The translations under genes and the position numbers were made by a program. The notes below the pieces were generated by a model, which saw only the letters and a list, made by a program, of their open reading frames with translations, was not told the DNA's origin and ran no database searches. A stretch of 64,000 bases of DNA from Aricia agestis (lineage: Eukaryota; Arthropoda; Insecta; Lepidoptera; Lycaenidae), in assembly GCF_905147365.1 (NCBI RefSeq), contig NC_056408.1, forward strand, positions 8,184,001-8,248,000. The letters run 5' to 3'. This document shows, piece after piece, positions 41,696 through 54,330 of this stretch. Position 1 is the stretch's first letter, and each line of letters begins with the position of its first letter.

Positions 41696-43174
41696 CTAGC
41701 GGCCCGCCCCGGCTTCGCACGGGTGGACATTGATTTTTAAATAATTTTTTTTCAATCTTTATTTCTTAGTCAATCTTTATGTTAAGCAGAACATAAAAAT
41801 GGTTTACACTATTTAGCCTGTAACTACTATATGGGCAGTTCCATGTAAAAGTCTACCATAAACTAAGAAAATAAATACCTGATTTTGGTATTAAATATAC
41901 TTAATTATAGTCGCAACATTATGGTACTATTAATATTTTATAGAAGCAACAATTTCTAAGCATTACTTTTCTAGCAAAACTGCTATTTATGAGATGATGT
42001 CGTGAGCTCGGCTGAGTGTGGTTTTGTGTGATGAAGTTCTGACTTAGTTTTCACGCTATCTATTTTAAATTCTTGTCATATTTTGTTGCACCCTGATTGT
42101 TCACACAGTTAAATACCGATATAGCTTTTGAGATTCGGGAAAATTCATTTTAAAAAGGTATAATAGGCTTGTAAGATCACAGTGTTGAGTTGTAGTGTCG
42201 CTCACATAAAAAACATTACTTTTGCCTTTAACTACAGTAAAACTACTTTTAAGTACATCAATAAAATTAGAATTTTTCCTACGTGACGCCGTTACTCAAA
42301 TGATACTGGCATTAAAAATTTGTCATCTTTTTTTATAACACCTAAACTCTAAAAAATATTTTTGTAGTGTCAGTCACATTATAGAGTTGATCACGCCCAA
42401 AAGTAGCGTTTAGGTTGTTAGTTTTGGTGATAGATGGCGAAAATAGCTATAGAAAGCAGAGAGAGAGAAGCAGAAAGCTAAATTATTATTTAAAGAACCT
42501 GCCGAACCACCTCAAACTCAAATATAATCCAAAATTTTGCGATGTCTGGAAATGGGAAGCAATTGTCACAAAAATTTGGCAGTAGAACATGAGATTCTTA
42601 CAGATATCGCAAGAAAATAAGATAAAATTATTGATCTTTAAACTTTATTGAACGTAAGGTAGACCTGCAGAACTGGAAACCTTCTAAAGTAATAGCAACC
42701 GAAACTCCATAGTATCTGGTCGTTCTTACCTCTATAGGGCTTATATAAAGGAAAACGTCCAATTTTAATCATTCAAAGACCAAATATTATCTACATTAAC
42801 TGTACTTAGTAATGAAATAATTTATTTTGATAAGAATTAATGTCATGAGCAAAATAAAGGCATTTAAATGTAGTCCAAAAACAGCTCAAGATTTTTTTAT
42901 AAAAAAATGGTTATTGTGCCTCTATCTTTTATAGTTTAGGCAGCGTACGCGAAAAAAGTAACATTTCTGGTTGATTTTTTACACCTTGCGTCCGAAAATC
43001 CCAAATATCTTACGGAACCCTATTTTTTTCCAAAAATGAAATTTAGCCTACATTCAGCAGAATTAATGTAGGATTCCAATGGTAAAAGAATCTTTCAAAT
43101 CGGTCCAGTAGTTTCGGAGCTTATTCAAGACAAACAAACAATCAAATCTTTCCTCTTTATAATAGTAGTGTAGA
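41696..43174 (-). mobile_element. Helitron, family 1, 1.48 kb
   Basis: Minus-strand TCTACACTACTATTATAAAG start and GCCGGGGCGGGCCGCTAG end, flanks A|T. Body collinear with 16480-17804. No long frame, so non-autonomous. Confidence 0.85.
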
Positions 43175-43639
43175 TAATTTCACGCCGCTCGACGACCTTT
43201 AATTTGAATCAAGAACGCTGAAAGTTCAAAGTTGATACGCAATGCAGCTTCGATGCAGTTAATAACCGCTGGCTTTCTTACTATAATTAGCTCGGCCCTT
43301 GATGACACAACTGGTTTGAAAAAAAAGACTAACTAAAACAATTTCATTTTTCTTCGACAAATACGAAGATCGAGAGATATGAATATTATTCAACCCAGGG
43401 CACAGAATATATATATTAGTAGTACCTACCAACCCAGCGTTAACATTAACCACTGGCACAGGTGGACCTAACAAAAAACTCAGGCATTTGCTTCCATTGT
43501 GGATGGTTTTAAATGTAGTAATTATATCCGAGCGAAGTAACCACTCTTCAAATGCTGAAGTGCCTGGAACTGATTTTTTTTAATGTACGTATGGTTGCTC
43601 AATCACATATGACATACCGCATTCTTGCAACATAGTCGG

Positions 43640-44130
43640 CCTAGTCCACAGGAATCTTCTTTTTCTTAGCTCAGTCCCACTTTACGTAGGGTCGGCTCTC
43701 CTAGTACATTTGCGCCAAGAAATTCTATCTTGGGTTGTCGATTTAGGCAATTTATTTACAGCTAGTGCTTTGGTCATACTGGTCCACCATGTGGCTGGTG
43801 GTCTGCCCTTAGCTCTCTTAGCTTCTGGGAGACTTAACGCCTTTTTGACAATGTAGTTGTCGTCTCTGCGCATAATGTGGCCATACCGTCTTAAGCGTCT
43901 CTCGGTCAGTTTTTCGGACACTGGAGTTATCTTGAAGCTTCCCCGGATATATTCATTTCTAATTTTGTCAAGTTTAGTTACCCCTCCAGACCATCGTAAC
44001 ATTTTCATTTCTGTGGTGAGGAGCTTTTGTATATATTATGTGTTTACTTGACTGTCCAACATTCTGAAGCATATAGCATTGCAGATCTTACCGCCATTTT
44101 ATATACTTTCCCTTTTGTACGGATTGGCAT
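43640..44130 (-). pseudogene. RTE-type LINE, C-terminal ORF2 remnant
   Basis: The frame 44008-43682 encodes TKLDKIRNEYIRGSFKITPV, RLRRYGHIMRRDDNYIVKKA, KGRPPATWW and ends near CTRRADPT: the tail of RTE-like ORF2 downstream of the reverse transcriptase. Upstream of it (to about 44130) KMAVRSAMLYASECWTVK survives in other frames. Frameshifts and loss of everything 5' make it dead. Confidence 0.8.
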
Positions 44131-44286
44131 ATTTGTGTCACATAGTCCACAGGAATGAATAGCTTATTAATTACGTCTGGGTCCTGGGACCATCCATATG
44201 CGGGTTTCCTCGTGATGTTTTCCTTCACCGTACGCGTACCAGTGAACCTGAAGAGGTTAGTAATGCTACCTATTATTTTATTTGTA

Positions 44287-45579
44287 CGAGGGCTGCTATT
44301 TATGTATCCGGAACTGGCCACTTACAAGAACAATATTTAAAAAGTAATTACAACATTTGAAAATAGAACTCTTTGGTTGAAGAATACATTTTGTTTCATG
44401 TGACTGTCAATTATTTTTCCATTGTGGCGTCATTTTGAAAATTGCGTGTCTTCATTTGCCATGGATTTAACGCGTGAACATTTTCGTGCAATGATTTACT
44501 ACGATTTTCGGCGTGGGCTAAATCAACAACAGTGCTTTATTCAACTCACCGCAACTTTTGGAGATGAAGCACCATCAAAAACCACTGTTTATCACTGGTA
44601 CAGTGAGTTTAATCGTGGGCGGTCTATGCTCACGGATGAAAAAAAAAGAAGGTCGCCCAAAAACAGCTGTTGTCCCACAAAATATAGATACTGTGCGGGA
44701 ACTAATAATGCGTGATCGTCATGTTACATATCGCGAGATAGAGGCGTCCTTAGGCATAAGTATGACGAGCATACATAAGATATTACACGAACATTTGGCT
44801 GTAAAAAAAATATGTTCGCGTTGGATTCCGCACAACTTGACAATCGATCAAAAACGGGCTCGTGTCGATTGGTGCAAAAAAATGATAAAAAAATACAACC
44901 GTGGTACGTCAAAAGCCGTTTATAATATCTACACAGGTGATGAATCTTGGATCTATGCATATGACCCCGAAACTAAACAACAGTCAACGGTGTGGGTGTT
45001 CCAAGATGAGCCGAAACCAACAAAAGTTACTCGTGCAAAAAGTACTTTGAAGCAAATGGTCGCCTGTTTTTTTGGAATTAATGGACATGTGGCTACAGTG
45101 CCATTAGAGAATCGTAAAACGGTTAATTCTGAATGGTATACGACCATTTGTTTACCAGAAGTCTTTGAAGAAATAAGAAAGGACAACCGACAACGCAGAA
45201 TCATATTACATCACGACAATGCTAGCTGTCACACCTCAGCTGAAACAACTCAGTTTTTGGAGGGTCAAAAGATCGAATTGACTGGTCATCCGCCGTACAG
45301 CCCTGATTTGGCACCTAACGATTTCTTTTTATTTCCATACGCGAAGAACAAATTACGTGGTCAACGTTTTTCGAGCCGCGAAGAGGCTGTTGATGCGTTC
45401 AAAATGCACGTTTTGGAGATACCTCAATCAGAATGGAAAAAGTGCTATGAAAATTGGTTCCAGCGTATGCAAAAGTGTGTCGATCATCGCGGCGAATATT
45501 TTGAAAAGCAATAAAACCATATTAAATGATATATGTTTGTTTCTTTTTTTAATTCCGGATACATAAATAGCAGCCCTCG
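44287..45579 (+). mobile_element. Nearly intact mariner transposon
   Basis: 1293 bp flanked by TA (44285-44286, 45580-45581). Inverted ends begin CGAGGGCTGCTATTTATGTA and continue for about 27 bases with no mismatch. It carries one transposase gene (44461-45514). Its right end abuts a Helitron (45584). Confidence 0.95.
44461..45514 (+). pseudogene. Mariner transposase, one frameshift
   Basis: About 350 residues, the usual mariner length. It starts MDLTREHFRAMIYYDFRRGL (paired helix-turn-helix region, with TTVYHWYSEFNRGRSML). The catalytic domain shows TGDESWIY, then HHDNASCH and YSPDLAPND, spaced DD34D, with all three aspartates present. WIPHNLT matches the mariner WVPHEL box. The only lesion I see is one extra A in an A-run at about 44638-44647, shifting frame after codon 60; the second frame then stays open to the natural stop. 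It is either a young dead copy or a homopolymer sequencing error. Confidence 0.92.
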
Positions 45580-45583
45580 TATA

Positions 45584-46896
45584 CTAGCTGTCCCGGCAAA
45601 CGTTCTTTTGCCATATAAAGTTTTTCGCCTATATTATTTTACTAGCTGTTGCCCGCGACTTCGTCCGCGTTAGCATAGTAGATCACATCCCAAGTATTAT
45701 TTATTGTACAAAAATATTCAATGTACAGAATTGACTTTCCTACGATTTTATTATATAAATATAGATGTTCCGCGCGGCTTTGCTTGCGTAATTTAGGAAT
45801 TTCACGCAACCGTATATTTTTCCGCAAAAAATAGCCTTTGTTCCTTCACGTGGTCTATTCTTCATGTTTGCCAAATAACATAAAAATTGCTCCAGTAGTT
45901 CTTAAGATAATAAGCAATTTCAAATAATTTTCCTCAGTTTTTTCCACATTTTCCTCTATTTCTTTGCTCCTATTAGTTTTAGCGTGATAAAATATAGCCT
46001 ATAGCCTTCCTTGATAAATGGGCTATCTAACACTGAAAGAATTTTTCAAATCGGACCAGTAGTTCCTGAGATTAGCGCGTTCAAATAAGCCCTTTCATAT
46101 AATTTCCCACGTTTTTTCCACATTTCTGAGCTCCTATTAGTCTTAGCGAGATAAAATATAGCCTATAGCCTATATCGATAAATGGGCTATCTAACACTGA
46201 AAGAATTTTTCAAATCGGACCAGTAGTTCCTGAGATTAGCGCGTTCAAATAAGCCCTTTCATATAATTTCCCCCGTTTTTTCCACATTTTCTTCTATTTA
46301 TTCGCCACTATTAGTCTTAGCGTAATAAAATATAGCCTATAGCCTTCCTCAATCAATAAGCTATCTAACACTAAAAGAATTTTTCAAATCGGACCAGTAG
46401 TTCCTGAGATTAGCGCGTTCAAATATGCCCTTTCATACAATTTCCCCCGTTTTTTCCACATTTTCCTCTATTTCTTCGCTCCTATTAGCCTTAGCGTGAT
46501 AAAATGTAGCCTATAGCCTTCCTCCATCAATGGGCTATCCAACAGTAAAAGAATTTTTCAAATCGGACCAGTAGTTCCTGAGATTAGCGCGTTCAAACAA
46601 ACAAACTCTGCAGAATTATAATATTAGTATAGATTGAAGTGACTAAATAAGTATGTCACCATGGCAACGTCCATCGCTATCCCGTCGCACAAACAATGGT
46701 CGCCGTCAGTCTCGAGTTGTAATAATTTACTATTATTTATTCAACAAATGCACTTATCAATATAAAAAGTAGCCAGTAGCTGATTCTCAGACCTACTGCA
46801 TAATATGCATGTCAAATTTGATCAAAATCAGTAAAGCCGATTCGGTGGAGTAAGGTTACTGACATTGTGACACGAGAATTTTATATAAGTATAAGA
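45584..46896 (-). mobile_element. Helitron family 2, split by a second Helitron
   Basis: Outer pieces 45584-45641 and 46634-46896 together match the intact copy at 52058-52371 (TCGCACAAACAATGG; CATGGCAACGTCCATCGCTA). Confidence 0.85.
45642..46633 (-). mobile_element. Nested Helitron with internal tandem repeats
   Basis: Minus-strand TCTATACTAATATTATAATT start and GCAACAGCTAG end; inserted exactly between A45641 and T46634. Inside, a 164-174-bp unit (TCGGACCAGTAGTTCCTGAG; AAAATATAGCCTATAGCC) is repeated about four times, marker starts near 46051, 46215, 46389, 46563. Confidence 0.85.
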
Positions 46897-48885
46897 TTTT
46901 CCTGTTTATACATGTAGGTGTACCACCTAGTAGGTACTATAACTGGTACTAGGTATAGCATTGACACCGTATTATCATGCGTTGCGGTAATGAGTCAAGT
47001 CCACAATAATTTATGTACACATTGAAACTGGTTAACTGGGACAGGACTAGCACGCGAGATTTTTCCTAAACAGATGAATAATAAATACCTACTCATATAA
47101 CTACACTTATCATAATGTGATAACTGATAAGACTTGATAAGAGCATTATTTTTAGAAAAAAAAAAGATTTAGGCAATTCTCGCATATTAGAAGGTACAAT
47201 TATGCCCAGTTTTTAATTCTTTTATCTATATTTTACTATCGCTTTAGATTGGCTAGCGTAAGGCTAGCGTCAAAAAATTTAAGCAATCAACAAAGTTAGT
47301 GTAATAAACTGTCAGAAACCTCAGAAACATTAAAGGCTCCGCACAGGCCTCCGCGACTCGTGAGCGATACATCAATTGTGTTTAGAAATGTCATCAGACA
47401 CCAGCAAGGAGACAATTTATTAGAAAACATATTATTTTTTGCGGTCCTTCAAAACAACAAAAAGTTTGAGAACCGCTGGTTGTAAGTAAGCAAAACATGA
47501 ATGTGTAATATGAATGTGTAATACGAAAGTTCAGCACTTAGCCTTACTCATACGACTATAGATGTAGCTGTAGATAGAAAAAAATTCTTCATCGTACGCA
47601 CTTACAATGAGTGATGTAATGCAAGTACGGCATTAGCATTGTGCCCAAGTATGGGAATGACGCTTTTGAAATTCGCAATGCGACCTTTTTCCAACTTGAA
47701 CTGTTATTGAGACATGCCACGACTACGTAGGATTCGTAAAAAAAGTTGCTTTACCGATGCTAAAACTGTATAGGCTTAGTACCTTTATGACTATATTTGT
47801 TTCTTGTTAATTCAAATTGATAATTTACATGGATAATTTCTATAATTTACAGGCCAGTTAATTATGGATTTGGCCACCTGTTACCGTTAAACCGTAGTCT
47901 AGATTCGAATACGCACTAAAGCACTAACGTAGGTCATAAATAAGTCGCGAAACAAGGACCGAAGGCCGGCCAAACTAATTGGCACATGGACACACAAACA
48001 GCCGCGAAATTATTTATAATTGTACTATGTTAAGACGTAACATTGTAAACTTAGCCCGAGGCCGACCGCAGTTTTCTATAAACAAAACTCTTATAGACAC
48101 TACTGTTCGCGGTGAATTCGCACTACGTTCCGAACTTGCGAAATACTCTCCAGCAAGAAGCGGTAGACAGTAAAAATTATGTTTAGAATATCCTTATCTG
48201 TGAATATAGTGTCTGGACGAGCAGTAGACTAGCCGTTGACTGAAAATACACCAGCCGGGCTAGCACGACCACCAGTAGAAATGCGAAAGTATAGACAAAC
48301 TGTGGACATAAACTTAAGGGCCGTTCCGATCCTTACCGCGGCTAATCGCGACCGTCAAAATTTTTATTAAAATACGACTACTCCGGGCTGTATCAACAAT
48401 CTACAACTCTAGTCTTTATTTACATTACGTCACTGTACAGTTTATCGATTTTTCGTAGATTTTTCTTTGATTCTCTTTCGGGCTCAGATCAAACGAATAA
48501 ACCATTAGTCTTTATATTTCCTCAGGATTTCCATGAAAATGTTCCTTTTGTCATCAGAAATAAACATCCTTTTGAGGTAAAATCTCTCAACAGTCTGCAG
48601 TACAAAACCGTTCTGTTACCGCGCCTATATTATTAAGTTTGTCTACTTCGTTTGACGTCACAGGCGGGCTTACAAATCAAACTTATTTCGTTTACGCGAA
48701 TGCCGCCATGTTTCAAATATACACAGAAAGTTTGTTTTACATTAGCAAACTTCTCCAACAGGTGTCACCGAGTGTCACAACAAAGATCTCATAACAAACA
48801 AACAATCGTAGAAAGCAGATACTATAGATTATATCTACATAATTATAGTCAGTATGGTAAGTAATTAATCCTTTTTAGGGTTCCG
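46897..48885. other. No element recognised
   Basis: AT-rich with a slightly GC-richer patch at 47940-48370. No frame with a coding signature, no TIR pair. Confidence 0.4.
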
Positions 48886-49290
48886 TACCCAAAGGGTAAA
48901 AACGGGACCCTATTACTAAGACTTCGTTGTCTGTCCGTCTGTCTGTCACCAGGCCGTATCTCAAGAACCGCTGTAGCTAGACTTATGAATTTTTCACAGA
49001 TTATGTATATATATGTTGTCGCTATAACAACAAATACCAAAAACAAAATAAAATTAATATTTAAGGGGGCTCCCATACAACAAATATGATTTTTTGGCCT
49101 TTCTTGCTCGTTATCAATAATGGCAACAGGTACATACTTGAATTTTTCCCAAAGTCCTTAGTTATATGTGTACTCTAATATTTAATAATAATATTATTAC
49201 TAAAAATACAAAAAACACAATTTTTGGCCTAATTTTGCTCTATAATGGTACGGAACCCTTCGTGCGCGGGTCCGACTCGCACTTGGCCGA
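48886..49290 (+). mobile_element. Lepidopteran LINE/SINE-like tail
   Basis: GGGTTCCGTACCCAAAGGGT, ACGGGACCCTATTACTAAGA, CAGGCCGTATCTCAAGAACC and end CGACTCGCACTTGGCCG, a widespread moth/butterfly repeat. Another related tail is in the foldback at 63246-63440. Confidence 0.75.
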
Positions 49291-49299
49291 TTATTTTAA

Positions 49300-49505
49300 A
49301 TATATGAAACTAAATGACGCCCACAACTCAGTTGCGCCAAAATTGATTTATCGCGCGGGAACCGTACATTTTTCCAGGATAACAAGTATCCAACGTCCTT
49401 TCTAGTGACTCAAAGTATCTTCATACCCAGCACAATCGATTCAGCGGTTTGAGCGTGAAGAACTAACAGACAGACACACTTTTATATTTATAATATTATA
49501 GTATG
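49300..49505 (-). mobile_element. Helitron 5' fragment
   Basis: TTGCGCCAAAATT, TCGCGCGGGAACCGTA, GATTCAGCGGTTTGAGCGTG and a degenerate TATAATATTATAAAT start. Confidence 0.65.
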
Positions 49506-49851
49506 GATTGTATACATATATATCAGATAGCATTTCACAATCACGCCTAAGCTACCCCATCACCTGAGCATTTCAAAACGAGCAATTCTTCAAAACAAAA
49601 CCATAACTCAAGAGTCAAGGTACGTATATTCTACGAATCGCATAACTGCAAAACAAACGCGCTCTACCAAAGAGAATATAATAACTACGTGCGTTCTACA
49701 AGCGTACATAACATATTGAACCAATATAATTTCGGAATCAAACGCTACTTCAATTGGAAGCGCGTGAACAAAAATATAAAATTCGTATACAAATAGCTCT
49801 AGCACATATCGATTTAATAAAGCAATTTAGAATGTCCAATCACTGTGAGGC

Positions 49852-50058
49852 CCGACCTCACACGGCACAATCATGCACGTTTCCTGCACGATTTTTTGCA
49901 GTATACGTCTTAACGAATAAATAGTGGCGCATACATAGTGTATAGAACCATTCGCACGTCGATTTTTCTGCACGATTTGTTGCAGTACAATCGAAGTGTC
50001 AATGTTAAAACGTATACTGCAAAAAACGTGCAGGATTGTACAGTGTGAACCAAGTCTG
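49852..50058. repeat. About 200-bp MITE
   Basis: Arms CACACGGCACAATC-TGCACG and CGTGCAGGATTGTACAGTGTG, plus inner TTTTTTGCAGTATACGT / ACGTATACTGCAAAAAA. Confidence 0.75.
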
Positions 50059-50523
50059 ACTCTACATTACACACCAACTCAATAGGGAATATTTAACGTA
50101 AATGTCGGCGCAGATACAGTACAGCAGCAGCACATACAGTAAATAATCCGATAAAAATCCGACGTGCTGCACACGTCAAATCGAATTTATGCCAGAAACG
50201 TCAATCGTCGAACAAAATACGCGCTCGTTCGTCTTAGGACAGATTCTGGTTTGGACAGATTCTTGTTACGGCAGATTCTGCATCGCACATTCACATTGGT
50301 AAGTACCCAGATTACCCACGTATGCCAACCATAAGATGCAGTATTATTTATTTTTATTTATTTGCCCGGTGTTTAAATATTTTAAAGCGTCCTCGTACAA
50401 AAGAAAAGTCTTGTTGACGTGGCCTGGTGATTGCCACAAATGAGTAGTATATCTTTGTGAAAATAAATGTACCTGCGTACATTGACATAAAATAGACGAT
50501 CAAAAATGATTTAACACTAGTAA

Positions 50524-50707
50524 TCTTATATATTTAAACGAGCAATTCTTGTATATATATAATTGGAATCTCGGAATCGGCTCCAACGATTTTCATGAAA
50601 TTTAGTATATAGGGGGTTTCGGGGGCGATAAATCGATCTAGCTAGGAATCATTTTTAGAAAATGTCATTTTCATCAAATACCGAGCAAAGCTCGGTCAAA
50701 TAGCTAG
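50524..50707 (+). mobile_element. Small Helitron, family 3, 184 bp
   Basis: A|TCTTATATATTTAAACGAGC … hairpin ACCGAGCAAAGCTCGGT … CTAG|T. Same family as 30600-30791. Confidence 0.85.
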
Positions 50708-51264
50708 TGTTAAATTAAAAATTGATTGCAATTTACAAGAGCAATGTTTTATTAATTTGTTAATTTCGATGGCACAACCGGCGACCCAATATTGCTGTGT
50801 GTGAAAATCGTTACAAAGCTTTGATCAAAGGGTGCAAAAGCCCGCTAAAGAGCTTAAAATAAAAGCTCACTACCGCGTTATTAGCAGCACCATTGTGCCA
50901 AGTTTTGGGTTCAATAATCTCGTGGTTTCATTCATGATCAAGCTTTAATTTTTCGCATATTCGTAGTAAAACAAAGCACGGTTGTTGAATACAAAACATT
51001 TGCTTGCATTTATTACTCTCTACCTTTTTCGTTTTAAAATGGCGCCTTTTACCATGGAGATGGTAATATCATAATATTCAGAAAATATCTCAAAGACGTT
51101 TCTATAGGAGGCAAGTCTTGAAGTTGGGCCACGAATCACGATTCACGATTGATAACTACGATTGCCACCATGATTGCCAAGTTGTTTCACAAACAGCTCT
51201 ACAAGTTCGTAGTCGCTTGGATCGATCGTTGTGGGCAACGCAAAGAAGCCAGAAGTATCTAATC

Positions 51265-51497
51265 GAATTAATATAAAATACTAAATGAATGCCCGTCATT
51301 CCGTTGCGCCAAAATTCGTTGATCGCGCGGGAACCGTAAATTTTTCCCGGATAAAAAGTGTCCTATGTCCTTTCCCGGGACTCAAAGTATGTCCCAGCCA
51401 AATTTCAACGAAATCGGTTCAGCGGTTTGAGCCTGAAGAGGTAACAGACAAACAGACAGACAGACAGGCAGACACACTTTCACATTTATCATTTTAG
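51265..51497 (-). mobile_element. Helitron 5' fragment
   Basis: GTTGCGCCAAAATTCGTTGA, GAAATCGGTTCAGCGGTTTG, CAGACAGACAGACAGG. Confidence 0.65.
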
Positions 51498-52057
51498 TTT
51501 AGGACCTCCTTTTCAACGTTGACTCTACAATCTACATGCCTAACACCCGATTAATTGGATGGCCAGTGGTTCTCGAATATTCAAGTTACTAAAATCACTC
51601 AATAACGAACGTCATTCGTTAAATATAATGAAACATTGACAACTGTCAGCGCGTATTGCTTCAATTCGTCAGCTTGTAATATTTAGACAATACAAATGAC
51701 TGGTAGTAAACGTAATGGTCGTTTATTGAATGGCGATTGATTGCACAGTCGCCTCCAACCCCGGCTCATTACATTTCAACCTTATCGCTAAGGTAATAGG
51801 GTTTAAAAGTACACCACAGGTGTCGGCGATACAATATATTTGTCCTACAAATACCGTAGCTGCCAGAGGCAACAAACACTGAATTTAATTACCGGTTTAA
51901 TGCAAAATCACTTACATAGCAATTTAGTGCAACTAGCTACTAGTTGTAAAATATATATGACAACTTATCTGCCGCACTCAGAGACGAATTACTTTTACTA
52001 TAATTGAATACGATTTTGACATAAGCTCCATACATTATCTGTCAAAATAATGTATTA

Positions 52058-52371
52058 TCGTATATATAAAATTCTCGTGTCACAATGTTAGGCCGCGTAG
52101 TCCTCCGAAACGGCTTTACTGATTTTAACCAAATTTTATATGCATATTCAGTGGGTCTGAGAATCGGCTACTGGGTACTTTTTATATTGATAAGTGCATT
52201 TGTTGAATAAATAATAGTAAATTATTACAACTCGAGACTGACGGCGACCATTGTTTGTGCGACGGGATAGCGATGGACGTTGCCATGGTGACATACTTAT
52301 TTAGCCACTTCAATAAAATAATACGGCCGAAATACTTTATATGGCAAAGAAACTTTTGCCGGGACAGCTAG
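52058..52371 (+). mobile_element. Helitron family 2, full copy, 314 bp
   Basis: A|TC … CTAG|T, ends TTTTGCCGGGACAGCTAG. Reference copy for 168-342 and 45584-46896. Confidence 0.85.
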
Positions 52372-52386
52372 TAAATCATAATATTA

Positions 52387-52717
52387 TGCCAGTGGTTTAG
52401 AGCGCGGATCTTGACTCGGAGATCGTGGGTTCGATTACCGCGTTGGAAACTTGCAGTTACATAATATTTCCATGTTTGGTTAGGTCAATGCAGGCTGATC
52501 ACCTGATTGTCTGACAAGATGATCCATGCGTCGGATGGCCAGTCTCCCCAGTCGAGTCAATCGTCCGTCCCACTGGGTTATGATAGTAAAGGAATAGAGA
52601 GTGCTCTTGTGTACTGGGCACACACTTGGGCACCATAAAATTACTCCTGCTCTGGTTTCCAACTGGACACCATCACCGAAACCGGTGTGGGAGGTAATTA
52701 TTATTATTATACCTTTC
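52387..52717 (+). mobile_element. tRNA-derived SINE, copy 3 (5'-truncated)
   Basis: Begins inside the tRNA head (CCAGTGGTTTAGAGCGCGGA), with GTGGGTTCGATTACCGCG and the same body; ends GAAACCGGTGTGGGAG. Confidence 0.85.
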
Positions 52718-53559
52718 TGATCATTCGATACAGCCCTATTTGTAGGTAAGTATCAATCCCAATTTTTTTCCGTCTCGTTTACATGAAGTATAACGTTTCC
52801 GTTAAACCTTTTCTCATGTCAATCACACACTACTATGTAAACGTAATAATAATACTTTATTACAAATTGTTTTGTGGTCCGATTGGCCTCAAAGTCAAAG
52901 CTTATTGTGACACAGATAGTATTATGTCAAACTTATAAGCTTTAACTAAACAGGTTATTTTACTGTAAGTTTTACCTTGGGGGATACTCGATACAAAACG
53001 TAAGGGGTATGAATTATGATTTATGATATAATATGTACTATCAAGATCAATATTAATTTTAAACCATTGAAGCGATTTGAATGACATTTGCCATAGGAAA
53101 AATTTGAGTCCCGGGGGCGGACATCCAGGGGTAGTTTATATTGCTGCAAAATATACGATTACCACACGACGCGACGTTGAATATACTTACAATGCCCCTA
53201 CCCTCTGCTATGTCTTTTAACTCAATTAGCGTCGTGTATAAGTACGCTGAAGGCGCGATGGACAATAACTGGTTTAAGATGAATTTTTAATTTTAATTGC
53301 TAGGTACCAATAATATACAAAATAGAGAGGAAAATAGAGGAAATGGCCGTTTTTAAGCCCACAGACGACTGCAATTTGTATATAAAAAAAATAAAATAAT
53401 AATAATAATAATATCTATGGACGCTTCACACTACGTCAGTCTGGCCCCGTGCTAAGTACCTAAAGGACTTGTGTTACAGGTGCCAGACAACGGAAATATA
53501 TTTAATACTTTTATACTATACATATATTTAAGATTTTTATTATATCATACACATATTTA

Positions 53560-53675
53560 ATACACATCCAGACCCGGGAACATTGAAAACTTTTTGTTCC
53601 GTCGGCGGGATTCGAACCCGCGACCCCCGGCTTGAGCTACCAACGCGCTTACCACTGAGCCACAGAGGTCGTCAA
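53560..53675 (-). mobile_element. tRNA-derived SINE, second family
   Basis: On the minus strand: GACCTCTGTGGCTCAGTGGT (A box) … GTCGCGGGTTCGAATCCCGC (B box) then GGAACAAAAAGTTTTCAATG. A fragment is at 38377. Confidence 0.8.
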
Positions 53676-54154
53676 AATTAAAAGCGGCGAGAATCGCGGA
53701 AACACAAGCACATAATATCACGGTCTGGGCATTTGAATCCGCGAGATGGAATTTCATACTCCGTGTTGTAGCGGACTAGCGGTAAACCGGCCGATTATCT
53801 ACGGTCAAACAAGTCGCACGATACCTTGTCAGCTGCTTAATCCTATCTAGTTGATATTTTGCTTGTTACATACAATGTGGTATGTAAAAATGTTTGGAGT
53901 GACTTCTTTAGAAACGCCGTCGCATGTTGCAGATCAACTCTTTCATTTTCTTCTAGATCGACAATCCCCTTGCTAAGCAGGCACCTTCTTCTATCTTAGA
54001 TGTAGAATATCCCTTTAAAAATATATATTTTACGGAGCGTTTGACTATTCAAGGAACACTGTCTATGTCTATCGTGTTAGCCTTTGCCAAAAAAGGAAAA
54101 CAGAGTCTGTAGGCATGCTTATTCGCTGTCTAATTATTTTTATTAGAAAGGGGT

Positions 54155-54330
54155 GTAAATATAGATGGGTCCATAGCTTCCGTAGTTTGGTCGATACTAA
54201 TATACCAAACAAATCTTCCATGAATGGAAACCAAGTTAAAAAAAATAGTAATGGGGTAAAAAGATAGATGGGTCCATAGTTTCCGTAGTTTGGTCGATAC
54301 CAAACCAATCTACCATGTAAACCAATTTAA
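54155..54330 (+). repeat. Local tandem duplication, about 105 bp
   Basis: ATAGATGGGTCCATAG and TTCCGTAGTTTGGTCGATAC occur twice, about 105 bases apart. Confidence 0.75.

Noticed and set aside
53590..53665. tRNA gene on the minus strand
   Set aside because: Followed by the SINE tail GGAACAAAAAGTTTTC shared with 38377; no clean acceptor-stem end.
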